Origin: an uncultured Flavobacteriaceae bacterium
GTDB lineage: Bacteria > Bacteroidota > Bacteroidia > Flavobacteriales > Flavobacteriaceae
Direction of reading: 5' to 3'
DNA length: 64,000 nt
Assembly: GCA_938017825.1 (NCBI GenBank)
Contig: CALIJE010000020.1
Location: 29,369-93,368 of the forward strand
Below the pieces are notes generated by a model. It was not told where the DNA came from. It searched no databases and saw only the letters and a list, made by a program, of their open reading frames with translations. Positions 8,662-18,775 of this stretch are shown in pieces (position 1 is the first letter of the stretch; each line of letters begins with the position of its first letter). The translations under genes were made by a program, and so were the position numbers.

Positions 8662-9972
8662 CTATTCCTCTTTGGCCCAATTCAGTCTATCCATTTGATT
8701 AAAAGGCCATGGGGCACCATTATTTTCAATATTGCCCATCATATTATTCAGGTCTGCCGGTGCGGCGGACTGTTCCATCACCAAATATTGGCGCATATCC
8801 ATGATAATTGATAACGGGTCTATACTCACAGGACATGCTTCAACACAAGCATTGCATGACGTGCATGCCCACAATTCTTCTTTTGTAATGTAATCGCCGA
8901 GCAATTGCTTACCATCGTCAACGAAGGCGCCCTTATTCGCATCGATGTTCTTCCCAACTTCCTCAAGTCTGTCTCGGGTATCCATCATTATTTTTCTGGG
9001 GGACAACTTTTTACCCGTTTGGTTCGCTGGGCACTCACTGGTACATCGCCCACACTCTGTACAGGTATAAGCATTCAGTAGTTGTACCCAACTCAAATCT
9101 GTGACATCCGAAGCTCCAAACTTTTCAGGGTCTGCAGCATCTTCATCGGCAGCAGCAAATGGGTCGGCCGAAGGATCCATCATCAACTTCACTTCGTTGG
9201 TCACCGCTTCCAAGTTCTTAAATTGTCCTTTGGGCTTTAGATTACCATAATAGGTATTTGGAAACGCTAAAAGAATATGCAAGTGCTTTGAATAGTACAG
9301 GTAATTCAGGAAAATCAATATGCCAACTATATGCAACCACCAAGCCGAGCGTTCTATCAAAACTAAGGTTGATTCTGGCAGATTTGAAAAAAGCGGTGCC
9401 ACATATTGACTTATCAAATTACCAGAACCTAAAGACTGGAATGCGGTATCGGTAGCGTTCATCAACAAGAAGAGGCACATCAAGACCACTTCGAAGTATA
9501 GAATTATATTACCGTCGCTCTTGGGCCACCCGCTCATTTCATTACTCAGAAAACGCTTAAGTTTAATAATGTTTCTCCGAATCCAGAATACGATTACGGA
9601 TACCAAAACCAAGACGGCCAAAACTTCAAAAGAACCAATTAAAAAGCCATATAACGACTCATTGAGGAATTTAAGCCCTATGCGATGTGTTCCCAACAGG
9701 CCATCGAGGATAATCTCGAGCACTTCAATATTAATTATGACAAAACCAATGTAAACGATGATATGCAAAAAACCAGCAATTGGACGAACCACCATTTTAG
9801 ACTGCCCCAAGGCAATCCGTATCATGTTTTTCCAACGCTGTTGAGTATTGTCGGAAACATCAACATCCTTGCCCAACTTGATGTTTCTCGAAAGGCGTTT
9901 TACATTTTTGGCAAAAAAACCAATTCCAAATACTAAAACGATTCCAAAGATAATTTGAGGAAGGTAAGCCAT
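8662..9972 (-). CDS. Membrane-anchored 4Fe-4S dicluster oxidoreductase
   Basis: A 436-aa protein with about five or six membrane helices in the first 230 residues (a NarI/HdrE-like cytochrome b type region) and a cytoplasmic C-terminus with two [4Fe-4S] motifs: CTECGRCTSECP near residues 304-315 and CTSCNACVEACP near 368-380. It probably passes electrons between quinone and the CCG protein encoded 26 bases downstream. The gene follows the MlaD-like gene by 5 bases, so both are likely in one operon. Whether haem is bound cannot be decided here; several His residues lie in the helices (for example FLHIIVYIGF). The substrate is unknown. Confidence 0.87.
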   Translation of the reverse strand: MAYLPQIIFGIVLVFGIGFFAKNVKRLSRNIKLGKDVDVSDNTQQRWKNMIRIALGQSKMVVRPIAGFLHIIVYIGFVIINIEVLEIILDGLLGTHRIGLKFLNESLYGFLIGSFEVLAVLVLVSVIVFWIRRNIIKLKRFLSNEMSGWPKSDGNIILYFEVVLMCLFLLMNATDTAFQSLGSGNLISQYVAPLFSNLPESTLVLIERSAWWLHIVGILIFLNYLYYSKHLHILLAFPNTYYGNLKPKGQFKNLEAVTNEVKLMMDPSADPFAAADEDAADPEKFGASDVTDLSWVQLLNAYTCTECGRCTSECPANQTGKKLSPRKIMMDTRDRLEEVGKNIDANKGAFVDDGKQLLGDYITKEELWACTSCNACVEACPVSIDPLSIIMDMRQYLVMEQSAAPADLNNMMGNIENNGAPWPFNQMDRLNWAKEE

Positions 9973-9977
9973 GAATT

Positions 9978-10958
9978 TTATTGTTCGGGATCTGGTTCTT
10001 GAATGGTATCGGCAGGGTCATCCTCTGGTAATTCGTATTCTTTCTGCTTTTTTCCAAAGACGGATACATTTACATATCGTTTGGGGTTTAAACGAAAATC
10101 CTGTAACAGAAGATCTAATTCCCTAGAGGTTGCGTTTAAGTTGTTATATAATTCCTTATCGTTCATTAACTTGCCCAAGGTACCTTCACCATTTTGAATT
10201 TTCGCCATAACCCGATCCAAATTGGCAACGGTCGATTCTAAACTTTCAAGCGTTTTGGGCAAACCGGAATTGTTCAAAGAATCGGCTAAAAGTGAAAAAC
10301 TTGTGGTCAAATTTTGAAAATTGGTCAAAGAACTATCCAATTTTCCGCTATTGTTACTCAAAAGCTTATCCAAAGAATTGGCGCTCCCCTGTAAGCTATT
10401 GATCAAGGTACTCAATCCAGAAATCGCACTTCTCAAATCTCTTTTGGTCTTTTCATCCAAGACCTCGTTCACGTTTACCAAAACGGAATCTGCATCGGCA
10501 ACCGCAGCTTCGAATTTTTGAAAAAGTGGTGTCAATTTTTGTTGGGCCAATTCCGTAAGGCCCGGGCGTACGGTTGTTCCCAATGTGTCCCCTGATTTTG
10601 CCATAGGCGCATCATCGAACAACGGTAAGATCTGAAGTCCTTTTCCCCCTATTATCCCAGTGTCGTATAATACTGCAGGGCTGTTTTTAGAAAAACTAAA
10701 ATCGCTGTTCACGGTAAAGGTTACAAGCAAATTTCCTTTAGCATCTATAAAGCGAATATCATTTACTTTCCCGACATTCAAGCCATTAATAGAAACAGCC
10801 GTACCCGGTTGTAAACCACCCACATTAGGGTATATCGCGTACATTTTTTTACTGTTATCGAAAAGAGAAGATGATTTTAAGTAACTAAAACCCAGTATAA
10901 AGAGCAGAATACCACCTATAACAATTATTCCTGTTTTAATTTCCCTGGATAGTTTCAA
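9978..10958 (-). CDS. MlaD-family MCE-domain protein (phospholipid/lipid transport)
   Basis: A 326-aa protein with one N-terminal membrane helix (residues about 9-28, IKTGIIVIGGILLFILGFSY) and an MCE domain at about 38-115 that includes the typical VGGLQPGTAVSINGLNVG start. The remainder is a long, Leu/Asn-rich helical region with repeated ISGLSTLINSLQGSANSL-like stretches, expected to form a coiled tube in hexamers. MCE proteins carry lipids across the periplasm with an ABC transporter (MlaEF). No MlaE or MlaF gene is in this window. The neighbouring amidase and LptD genes fit an envelope context. Confidence 0.9.
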   Translation of the reverse strand: MKLSREIKTGIIVIGGILLFILGFSYLKSSSLFDNSKKMYAIYPNVGGLQPGTAVSINGLNVGKVNDIRFIDAKGNLLVTFTVNSDFSFSKNSPAVLYDTGIIGGKGLQILPLFDDAPMAKSGDTLGTTVRPGLTELAQQKLTPLFQKFEAAVADADSVLVNVNEVLDEKTKRDLRSAISGLSTLINSLQGSANSLDKLLSNNSGKLDSSLTNFQNLTTSFSLLADSLNNSGLPKTLESLESTVANLDRVMAKIQNGEGTLGKLMNDKELYNNLNATSRELDLLLQDFRLNPKRYVNVSVFGKKQKEYELPEDDPADTIQEPDPEQ

Positions 10959-11012
10959 GAAGTAGTATTTACTATTTATACAAAATTAGAAATAAATATC
11001 CGAAGACGGTAA

Positions 11013-12350
11013 CTATTGTGAAACGTATTTACCGGCCTCTGTTAAGCTAACACGCTTTCCATCTTTATACGCTACAATAAACGAAGTAGGATATCCTTTT
11101 ATGTCGGCATTCGATTTCAATAACTTGGCACTTTTTAGCGATGTCGCACTACCATACATATACCGAAATAGGTTTTTATAGGGTTCTTTCGAAAGCTTGT
11201 TGAGACCATTAAAGTTACTGCCGCTAAGTGCTATATTTTTTGCGCTTGCCAAAAGTTGAACGCGATATTCAATGGTCACCTTAGGAGTAGGTGATACACT
11301 TTTGGGCTTCGGTGCCGGTTTCGGAATTACCTCTACGGGTGTGGTTTGAACCACTTCCTTTTCGGGAAGCACTTCTCTTATTTCTGGTTTTTGCGCCTCG
11401 ACTGCTTTGGTGGTTTCGGCAATTGTAGTTTCAGGTTCTACCGAAACAGGGTCGACCGATTCGGTCGTATTCACTACTTTTTCCTCCGGTGCCGTAATTC
11501 GCACATCGGTAATCACGTCTTGAGGGTCGGGGGTTTTGGTCGGAACCTTTTGATCGGCAATAGCTACATTTGGTTGTGATTTACTTCTATAGGATTGAAT
11601 GGCATTTGCTATTGCCGTGCCCATTTCAACTTGTCCTTTGGTCGAATTTAAATAGGCCCCTTCTTTATCGTTCGTCAAAAATCCTGTTTCGATCAACACA
11701 CTGGGCATAAAGGTTTGATGTAATACAATAAACCCAGCCTGTTTTACTTTGCGATCGTTTCTTTTGAGCTTGTTCGAAAAATTCCCTTGAATGGCCTTGG
11801 CCAAATTGATACTTTGGTCAAGAAATTCCTCTTGCATTATTGTCAACCCGATTACAGATTCTGGCGAATTGATGTCATAGTCCGCATAGCGATCTTGATA
11901 GTTATCCTCTAAGTAGATTACCGAGTTCTCTTTCTTGGCAATTTCAAAGTTTTGTTTATTCGCATGCAAGCCCAAGACAAAGGTACCTGCTCCATGGGCA
12001 TTTGAAGTATGCGAATCGCAATGCACGGAGACGAACAGGTCGGCATTGGCCTTATTTGCTATTTCTCCTCGAACATATAAATCGACAAAGGTGTCGTCTT
12101 TTCTTGTGTAGATAACCTTAAAGTTTGGATCTTCCTCTAAAATTTCCCCAATCTTCAATACAATGTTCAATGCAATGTTCTTTTCGAAATAGCCATTTCC
12201 TAGATTGCCGGGATCATGCCCGCCATGACCAGCGTCTAAAACCACTACAAATGGTTCTTGATATTCTTTTTCGTTTTTAGGTGTATCGAATGATTGCAGA
12301 GGACATACCGTAACAAGAACAAGAATCAAAAAAAACGACCTATACTTCAT
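11013..12350 (-). CDS. N-acetylmuramoyl-L-alanine amidase (Amidase_3) with SPOR-like C-terminus
   Basis: A 445-aa exported cell-wall amidase that cuts the bond between MurNAc and L-Ala. The frame is open to a GTG at 12371, but the ATG at 12350 gives a clean signal peptide (MKYRSFFLILVLVTVCPLQS) and is preferred. The catalytic domain has the zinc-ligand motifs VVLDAGHGGHDPG, the Glu of YFEKN, and SVHCDSH; LIETGFLTNDKEG closes the domain near residue 240. A Pro/Thr/Val-rich linker (about 270-350) follows. The last 80 residues (EYRVQLLASAKNIAL to the end) resemble a SPOR domain, which in relatives binds glycan strands lacking stem peptides at division sites. It lies 54 bases upstream of the MlaD-like gene. 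Confidence 0.9.
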   Translation of the reverse strand: MKYRSFFLILVLVTVCPLQSFDTPKNEKEYQEPFVVVLDAGHGGHDPGNLGNGYFEKNIALNIVLKIGEILEEDPNFKVIYTRKDDTFVDLYVRGEIANKANADLFVSVHCDSHTSNAHGAGTFVLGLHANKQNFEIAKKENSVIYLEDNYQDRYADYDINSPESVIGLTIMQEEFLDQSINLAKAIQGNFSNKLKRNDRKVKQAGFIVLHQTFMPSVLIETGFLTNDKEGAYLNSTKGQVEMGTAIANAIQSYRSKSQPNVAIADQKVPTKTPDPQDVITDVRITAPEEKVVNTTESVDPVSVEPETTIAETTKAVEAQKPEIREVLPEKEVVQTTPVEVIPKPAPKPKSVSPTPKVTIEYRVQLLASAKNIALSGSNFNGLNKLSKEPYKNLFRYMYGSATSLKSAKLLKSNADIKGYPTSFIVAYKDGKRVSLTEAGKYVSQ

Positions 12351-12426
12351 TTTAGCGGGGAATTTTAGCACGCTTAATAAGGTTAAAATTATTGTAATGC
12401 CCCTCTACGGGAACAAAAAATATATG

Positions 12427-12434
12427 TAAGTTTG
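12427..12434 (+). promoter_or_regulatory. Possible -7 element of the LptD gene promoter
   Basis: TAAGTTTG matches the Bacteroidota -7 consensus TAnnTTTG and lies 58 bases before the chosen start of the LptD-like gene. No TTG is found at the usual -33 spacing, so this is a weak call. It lies in the divergent gap between the amidase and LptD-like genes. Confidence 0.35.
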
Positions 12435-12492
12435 ACCTAAAATACCAATACATTAGTCTCGCCGAACTACTACAAAAATAGGATTTATAGCT

Positions 12493-15252
12493 TTGCAATC
12501 AAACAAACATCTTCTGCTTTTCCTATTCATGCTATTGTTCGGGACCATTGCCTTATATTCCCAAGAAGATCGCATTAAAACGGTTACCTTCCCCGTGGCA
12601 CGGGATACGACCACCATTCCCACGGCCCCGTTGCCCGTACTCAGGGATACCATTCAAACAGATTCTGTTGCGGTTGATAGCATAAGCCCAAAACAATCAA
12701 CCTTACTTGATAAAATTCGATACAAGGCCAAAGATTACGTTCGTTTAAGCAATAAGGAGCAAAAAATATATCTGTATAACGAAGCCGAAATATACTATCA
12801 GGATACTGAACTAAAGGCAGGGGTGATCATTCTCGATTATGTAAATAATGAAGTATATGCCGGCCGACTGAAAGACTCCGTGGGCAACTATACCCAATTG
12901 CCCTTTTTTAAACAAGGAACACAGGAGGTGCGACCAGACTCAATACGGTTTAATTTTGATACCCAAAAAGCGCTCATATTCAACTCGAGAACCGAACAAC
13001 AGGCAGGCTTAGGCCAAGTAGGGAGCGATGCAATGAAAGTCTATGCCCAAATCACGAAAAAGGAAAACGACTCCGTCTACTTCTTAAGTGAAGGTAAATT
13101 GACAACTTCAACCGACACCATAAATCCTGACTATTACATTCGAGTTCGAAAGGCCAAGTTTGTACCCAAAAAGAAGGTAATCGCCGGATACAGCAACCTG
13201 TACATCGCAGATGTGCCAACCCCTATAGCCCTGCCTTTCGCCTACTTTCCATTAACAGTGGGAAGAACCGCCGGTTTAATGATGCCCAATATCGGTAATG
13301 ATCCGAATAGAGGCTATTTCCTGCAAGGTGGTGGTTATTACATACCATTTGGTGAGTATGCCGACCTTACGGTTACTGGGGATTTCTATACCAATGGAAG
13401 TTATGGCTTTCGAGCACAATCGGTCTACGCAAAGCGCTATCGCTATCGCGGAAATATCAATTTTAATTTTCAAAATTTGGTGACGAGCCAAAAGGGTTTT
13501 AGTGATTATAGCCGCAGCTCCTTGTACAACATTCAAATCTCCCATGCGCAGGACCCCAAGGCAAGTCCGAATTCCCGGTTTTCTGCTTCGGTGAATTTGG
13601 GCAGTAGCACCTATTTTCAAAACTCTCTTTTGCAAAGAGATTTGCCCTTAACCCAAAATAATAATCAATCTTCCTCTATTTCGTATTCAAAAACGTTTCC
13701 CAACTATCCATCGGTGAACTTGAGCTTAACCGCCACCCATAGTTCCAATACACGCCAGGCACAAACGGCAGCTGAAAGCGGTACTACGGTTGACAATATT
13801 TCAATGACCTTGCCTACCGTTCAGGGAAGTGTAGAGCGTATTTTTCCTTTTGCCAAGCGAGACGGAATTAAAAAAGGGGCATTGCAAAATATCAATTTTC
13901 AATACGATTTCAATGGCCGAAACAGCTTGCGAACCAACGATGAAGATTTTCTGACCGGAGCCATGTTCGATAATGCACAAGTTGGTGCACGGCACAGAAT
14001 TCCGATCAGCACCAATTTTAAGGTAGCCAAGTTTTTCAGTGTAACCATGGGAGGTAATTATGAGGATGTATGGACTCTGGAAACCTACAGACGAGATTTC
14101 GTGGCAGACCCTGATGGCGGAAGTGGTACGGTTGAAATCGATACCATAAAAGGTTTTGACCGTTTTAACAAATATAATTTTAACGCCAGTGTGGGTACGA
14201 CCCTATATGGAACATTCAATTTTGGGGAGGATAAAAAACTTCAGGCGATTCGACACGTGATGCGTCCTTCACTTAGTTATGGCTATACGCCCTCTTTTGA
14301 ACAGTTTTTTGATGAATACGTTGATGGGGATTCAGGAGAGGTGGTACAATACACAAGGTTTCAGGGTACCTTGAACGGGGCGCCTTCATTAGGAAAATCG
14401 AATAGCCTAAGTTTTTCGTTGGCCAATACCTTAGAGGCCAAGGTTACCGATAAGGATAGCACGGCAACCGAAGCGAAAAAAATTCCACTGCTCAGCAATT
14501 TGAATATTTCTACCGGTTACAATTTTGAAGCTGACTCGCTGAAGCTAAGACCATTGTCCCTAAATGGTGGAACCACCATACTTGATAATAAGATGGCCAT
14601 TAATTTTGGGGCATCGCTAAACCCATATGCAATTGACAATAATGGTCGCACCATTGATAAATGGAATATTGACAACGGCGGTAGTTTATTGCGACTTACA
14701 AGAGCTAATGTTAATATCAGCTACTCGATCAGCAACGAGACATTTCGCAGATCAAGCGAAGAGGACGAGGATGAAGACGAACCAGACCCCTATGATTACG
14801 GTGCGGCCAGTGGTGGTCGAGATGATGACCTTTTTGGAAAGTCGGAGGGGTATCAAGACTACGGCGCAAATGCCAGAGACCCTGACAGGGATGGGGACAA
14901 TGTGGAGAATCCTTTGTACGCGACCAAAATTCCGTGGGACTTCAGACTGGCCTACTCTGCCAATTACAGTAACTCAGCGAGACAAAATGAATTTAGTAGC
15001 CATTCCTTAATGTTTTCTGGAAACGTGCAGCTCAGCCCTCGATGGAAGGTCGGGGTGTCTTCTGGATATGACTTTAAGAATCAAGGTTTTACCTTGACGC
15101 AGTTTCGTTTTGAACGCGATTTGAAGAGCTTTAATCTAAAATTCGATTGGACCCCTTTTGGACAATTTCAACGTTGGTATTTTTATATTGGAATCAAAAG
15201 CTCAATCCTGAAAGATTTGAAATGGGAAAACAGGAGTCAACCGTTCAGATAG
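12493..15252 (+). CDS. lptD: LptD-like LPS assembly outer-membrane protein
   Basis: A 919-aa outer-membrane protein that probably inserts lipopolysaccharide into the outer leaflet. A TTG at 12493 is used as the start because it supplies a normal signal peptide (hydrophobic LLLFLFMLLFG, then ALYSQ); the next in-frame ATG at 12529 would leave it too short. Residues about 65-240 are the periplasmic OstA/LptA-like domain, with short repeated strands such as YLYNEAEIYYQDTELKAG. The rest is a long beta-barrel with alternating aromatic strands. A very acidic loop (EEDEDEDEPDPYDYG, about 756-770) is followed by an Asp/Gly-rich stretch. This matches the 'putative LPS assembly protein LptD' of Bacteroidota, which is longer than the E. 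coli protein. It is divergent from the amidase gene. Confidence 0.88.
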   Translation: MQSNKHLLLFLFMLLFGTIALYSQEDRIKTVTFPVARDTTTIPTAPLPVLRDTIQTDSVAVDSISPKQSTLLDKIRYKAKDYVRLSNKEQKIYLYNEAEIYYQDTELKAGVIILDYVNNEVYAGRLKDSVGNYTQLPFFKQGTQEVRPDSIRFNFDTQKALIFNSRTEQQAGLGQVGSDAMKVYAQITKKENDSVYFLSEGKLTTSTDTINPDYYIRVRKAKFVPKKKVIAGYSNLYIADVPTPIALPFAYFPLTVGRTAGLMMPNIGNDPNRGYFLQGGGYYIPFGEYADLTVTGDFYTNGSYGFRAQSVYAKRYRYRGNINFNFQNLVTSQKGFSDYSRSSLYNIQISHAQDPKASPNSRFSASVNLGSSTYFQNSLLQRDLPLTQNNNQSSSISYSKTFPNYPSVNLSLTATHSSNTRQAQTAAESGTTVDNISMTLPTVQGSVERIFPFAKRDGIKKGALQNINFQYDFNGRNSLRTNDEDFLTGAMFDNAQVGARHRIPISTNFKVAKFFSVTMGGNYEDVWTLETYRRDFVADPDGGSGTVEIDTIKGFDRFNKYNFNASVGTTLYGTFNFGEDKKLQAIRHVMRPSLSYGYTPSFEQFFDEYVDGDSGEVVQYTRFQGTLNGAPSLGKSNSLSFSLANTLEAKVTDKDSTATEAKKIPLLSNLNISTGYNFEADSLKLRPLSLNGGTTILDNKMAINFGASLNPYAIDNNGRTIDKWNIDNGGSLLRLTRANVNISYSISNETFRRSSEEDEDEDEPDPYDYGAASGGRDDDLFGKSEGYQDYGANARDPDRDGDNVENPLYATKIPWDFRLAYSANYSNSARQNEFSSHSLMFSGNVQLSPRWKVGVSSGYDFKNQGFTLTQFRFERDLKSFNLKFDWTPFGQFQRWYFYIGIKSSILKDLKWENRSQPFR

Positions 15253-15296
15253 CACATAATCACGCACTTCCGATAATTAAACTATAACATAAATAC

Positions 15297-15677
15297 ATGA
15301 AAAAGATAATTAGCACACCCGATGCCCCAGCACCCATAGGACCATACAATCAGGCAGTATTAACGGGCAACACCTTGTATATTTCAGGACAGATACCCAT
15401 GGATTCGGTTAGTGGAGAATTGATATCAGGCGATATTCGAAAGGAAACCAAAAAGTCTATGGAAAATCTCGCGGCCATACTGAAAGCTGCCGGTGCGACA
15501 TTTGAAAATGTGGTGAAGGCCACTATTTTTGTAAAAGATATGCACCAATTTTCACAGATAAATGAAGTGTATGGTGCCTACTTTAGTGAAGAAACCGCCC
15601 CTGCAAGGGAAACTGTAGAGGTTTCGAATCTTCCCAAATTCGTAAATGTGGAAATTTCGATGATCGCTATTGTCTAA
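15297..15677 (+). CDS. ridA: RidA-family enamine/imine deaminase
   Basis: A 126-aa cytoplasmic protein of the RidA/YjgF/UK114 family, which hydrolyses reactive enamine and imine intermediates such as 2-aminoacrylate made by PLP enzymes. The sequence starts with the usual STPDAPAPIGPYNQAV and has GNTLYISGQIPMD and the conserved Arg in ETAPARETVEV, the residue that binds the substrate carboxylate. Length is typical. It follows the LptD-like gene by 44 bases and may be read from the same transcript, though no functional link is evident. Its stop lies 3 bases from the stop of the convergent sugar kinase gene. Confidence 0.95.
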   Translation: MKKIISTPDAPAPIGPYNQAVLTGNTLYISGQIPMDSVSGELISGDIRKETKKSMENLAAILKAAGATFENVVKATIFVKDMHQFSQINEVYGAYFSEETAPARETVEVSNLPKFVNVEISMIAIV

Positions 15678-15680
15678 AGT

Positions 15681-16532
15681 TTAGAGATTGCCTTTGTGAA
15701 ACTCGACCAACCCTTCAATTGGTCTTTGACGAATTACACCGACAATTAAGTCATTGCGCTCTAAAACCGCAATCAATTCCTCCTTCAAATAATAGGCAAT
15801 GCTCCCAACGAAATTAATGGGCACTTTCGTGGCCAGTTCAAATTGCATGATATAATTGTTCACGAATTGCTGCAATCCTTTATCAATAACGCCTTTGCAA
15901 TAAGGGTGTGTTTTGTTCTCTATCAAGAAACGGGCGAAAGTCGCCAAATAGGTATTTGGATTGGGTTGCTTGTATAGATTTTCTTTGATCACGTCGGCAT
16001 CTAAATCATACTCCTTATTGAATTTCATACCCAAATCTTGCGGCATTTTATGAAAGTAGTAATCCCTTATCAATTTTCGGCCAAAGAAATTACCGCTTCC
16101 GTCATCCATGGGAATATAGCCCAAGGAGGTTACTTTTTGAAATAGCTGATGCCCATCATAGTAACTGCAATTAGAACCTGTACCAAGAATACAAACAATT
16201 CCCTGATGACCGATTTTGGTCGTCGAAAAAATCGCGGCATAGGTATCTTCCTTTACCTCGGCCTTGGCATTTGGGAAAAAATCCTTGAAAATCTCCTTCA
16301 AAAATTTCTTCATCCGATCCGTACCGCATCCGGCACCATAAAAATACAATCTCGAAACCTTGTCCTTGTTTTTGGATATTTCGAAATTATTGGCCAACCG
16401 GTCTTCGATAACCTCCCTAGTAAGTACTTCAGGACTCAAACCCAAGGTTTGGGTTAAGAACAACTGCTCTCCCTTTTCATCTAAAGCGATCCAATCTGAT
16501 TTGGTTGCGCCACTGTCAACAATCAATACCAT
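15681..16532 (-). CDS. BadF/BadG-type N-acetylglucosamine (or related amino-sugar) kinase
   Basis: A 283-aa ASKHA-fold kinase. The N-terminal phosphate motif is VDSGATKSDWIALD at residues about 5-18; ILGTGSNCSYYDG near 115-128 is the second nucleotide-binding motif, and VNFVGSIAYYLKEEL lies in the C-terminal adenosine region. Members in Bacteroidota and vertebrates phosphorylate GlcNAc, and some act on MurNAc or glucosamine. The gene lies 81 bases downstream of gapA, so it probably joins the glycolytic transcript pfkA-gapA. With murQ, nagZ and anmK elsewhere in this window, phosphorylation of free GlcNAc released during murein recycling is a reasonable guess. The exact substrate is not provable here. 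Confidence 0.82.
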   Translation of the reverse strand: MVLIVDSGATKSDWIALDEKGEQLFLTQTLGLSPEVLTREVIEDRLANNFEISKNKDKVSRLYFYGAGCGTDRMKKFLKEIFKDFFPNAKAEVKEDTYAAIFSTTKIGHQGIVCILGTGSNCSYYDGHQLFQKVTSLGYIPMDDGSGNFFGRKLIRDYYFHKMPQDLGMKFNKEYDLDADVIKENLYKQPNPNTYLATFARFLIENKTHPYCKGVIDKGLQQFVNNYIMQFELATKVPINFVGSIAYYLKEELIAVLERNDLIVGVIRQRPIEGLVEFHKGNL

Positions 16533-16613
16533 AAGTCTTATTTAAAAAGAATTCCCGAAAATAAACCAATTTACTAGCTACTTTCGGGAAATTCCCAGAA
16601 ATGTCGTAAAATT

Positions 16614-17627
<1,014 letters not shown>

Positions 17628-17632
17628 TTAAT

Positions 17633-18616
17633 TTATGTTGTCATTATATCTGACACTCTTATGAGTTCACTATCAATTTTAGTATGCCCTTTAACCGCTT
17701 TTTCAATAGGGGTCAATATCAATTTATTGTCCTTAACCCCTACCATAAAATTTGTCTTTCCGTCCAATAGCGATTCTACGGCCTTTACTCCCATTCTACT
17801 GGCAAGTACTCGGTCGTAACATGAAGGTGAGCCTCCACGCTGCATATGACCTAACACCGATACACGCACATCGTAAATCGGCAAATGTTCTTCTACATAT
17901 TCCGCCAGCTCGAATACATTCTTACCGGTCTTATCGCCCTCTGCAACAATGACAATGCTCGAAGATTTGCCAGACTTCTTACTTCTTTTTAAGGAGTCTA
18001 AAAGTCTTTCAAGACCAAGGTCTTCTTCTGGTATCAATATTTCCTCTGCACCAGCTCCTACACCAGAATTCAATGCTATATGTCCTACATCACGTCCCAT
18101 AACTTCCACAAAGAAAAGTCGGTTATGTGAACTGGCGGTATCTCGAATCTTATCAATGGCTTCAACCACCGTATTTAGAGCCGTATCATAGCCAAGCGTA
18201 AAAGTTGTACCAAAAATATCATTGTCTATGGTACCAGGAATGCCTATCACGGGGAAATCGAATTCTTTGTTAAAGAGCATTGCTCCGGTAAAACTGCCGT
18301 CTCCACCAATTACCACAAAGGCATCAACTTTTTCTTTTTTTAGTTGGTCGTAAGCAAGCTGTCTTCCTTGCTTTGTGCGAAACTCTTTGCACCGGGCAGA
18401 CTTTAAAATCGTACCTCCTTTGTTTATTATATTATTTACGCTACGGGCATTCATTTCCTTAAAGTCACCTTCTATCATACCCTGATAGCCCCTATAGATA
18501 CCTACGCACTCTAACTTCAAATAAGCACATGTCCTAACCACTGATCGAATGGCAGCATTCATGCCTGGAGAGTCACCACCCGAAGTAAAAACCGCTATCT
18601 TTTTAATATCCCCCAT
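17633..18616 (-). CDS. pfkA: ATP-dependent 6-phosphofructokinase
   Basis: A 327-aa enzyme that makes fructose-1,6-bisphosphate from fructose-6-phosphate. The frame is open to a TTG at 18619, but the adjacent ATG at 18616 is the natural start. TSGGDSPGMNAAIRS near residue 11 and GGDGSFTGA near 104 form the nucleotide site; the Gly after GGD favours ATP over pyrophosphate. PGTIDNDIFGTTFTLGYDTA carries the catalytic Asp. It heads the pfkA-gapA operon, with a good -7 element 18 bases upstream of the start. Fructose-6-phosphate is also the product of the NagB route at 52305-54248. Confidence 0.97.
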   Translation of the reverse strand: MGDIKKIAVFTSGGDSPGMNAAIRSVVRTCAYLKLECVGIYRGYQGMIEGDFKEMNARSVNNIINKGGTILKSARCKEFRTKQGRQLAYDQLKKEKVDAFVVIGGDGSFTGAMLFNKEFDFPVIGIPGTIDNDIFGTTFTLGYDTALNTVVEAIDKIRDTASSHNRLFFVEVMGRDVGHIALNSGVGAGAEEILIPEEDLGLERLLDSLKRSKKSGKSSSIVIVAEGDKTGKNVFELAEYVEEHLPIYDVRVSVLGHMQRGGSPSCYDRVLASRMGVKAVESLLDGKTNFMVGVKDNKLILTPIEKAVKGHTKIDSELIRVSDIMTT

Positions 18617-18633
18617 CAAAAAAAAGTAAGCTG

Positions 18634-18641
18634 CAAAAATA
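18634..18641 (-). promoter_or_regulatory. -7 promoter element for pfkA-gapA
   Basis: Read on the minus strand this is TATTTTTG, a full match to TAnnTTTG, 18 bases before the pfkA ATG. No strict TTG sits at the expected distance; a TTG 12 bases upstream is too close. The short leader predicted (about 10 bases) is common in Bacteroidota. The rest of the 159-base gap to tamB shows nothing recognisable. Confidence 0.5.
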
Positions 18642-18775
18642 GCAAACTTATTTCAATAAAAGAACTGAAGAAAATGAAGATGATTGACCAACTGGATACT
18701 AAAACGTTTGCGAAGCAGGGTAAAAGTCTTGAAAATGACATTTATTTAACACAAACGATACATTTCGTGAAACGA

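Noticed and set aside
12488..12495. TAGCTTTG at the LptD start, a match to the -7 consensus
   Set aside because: It overlaps the TTG start codon needed for a full signal peptide, and no -33 TTG is present; the site at 12427-12434 is the better, though weak, candidate.
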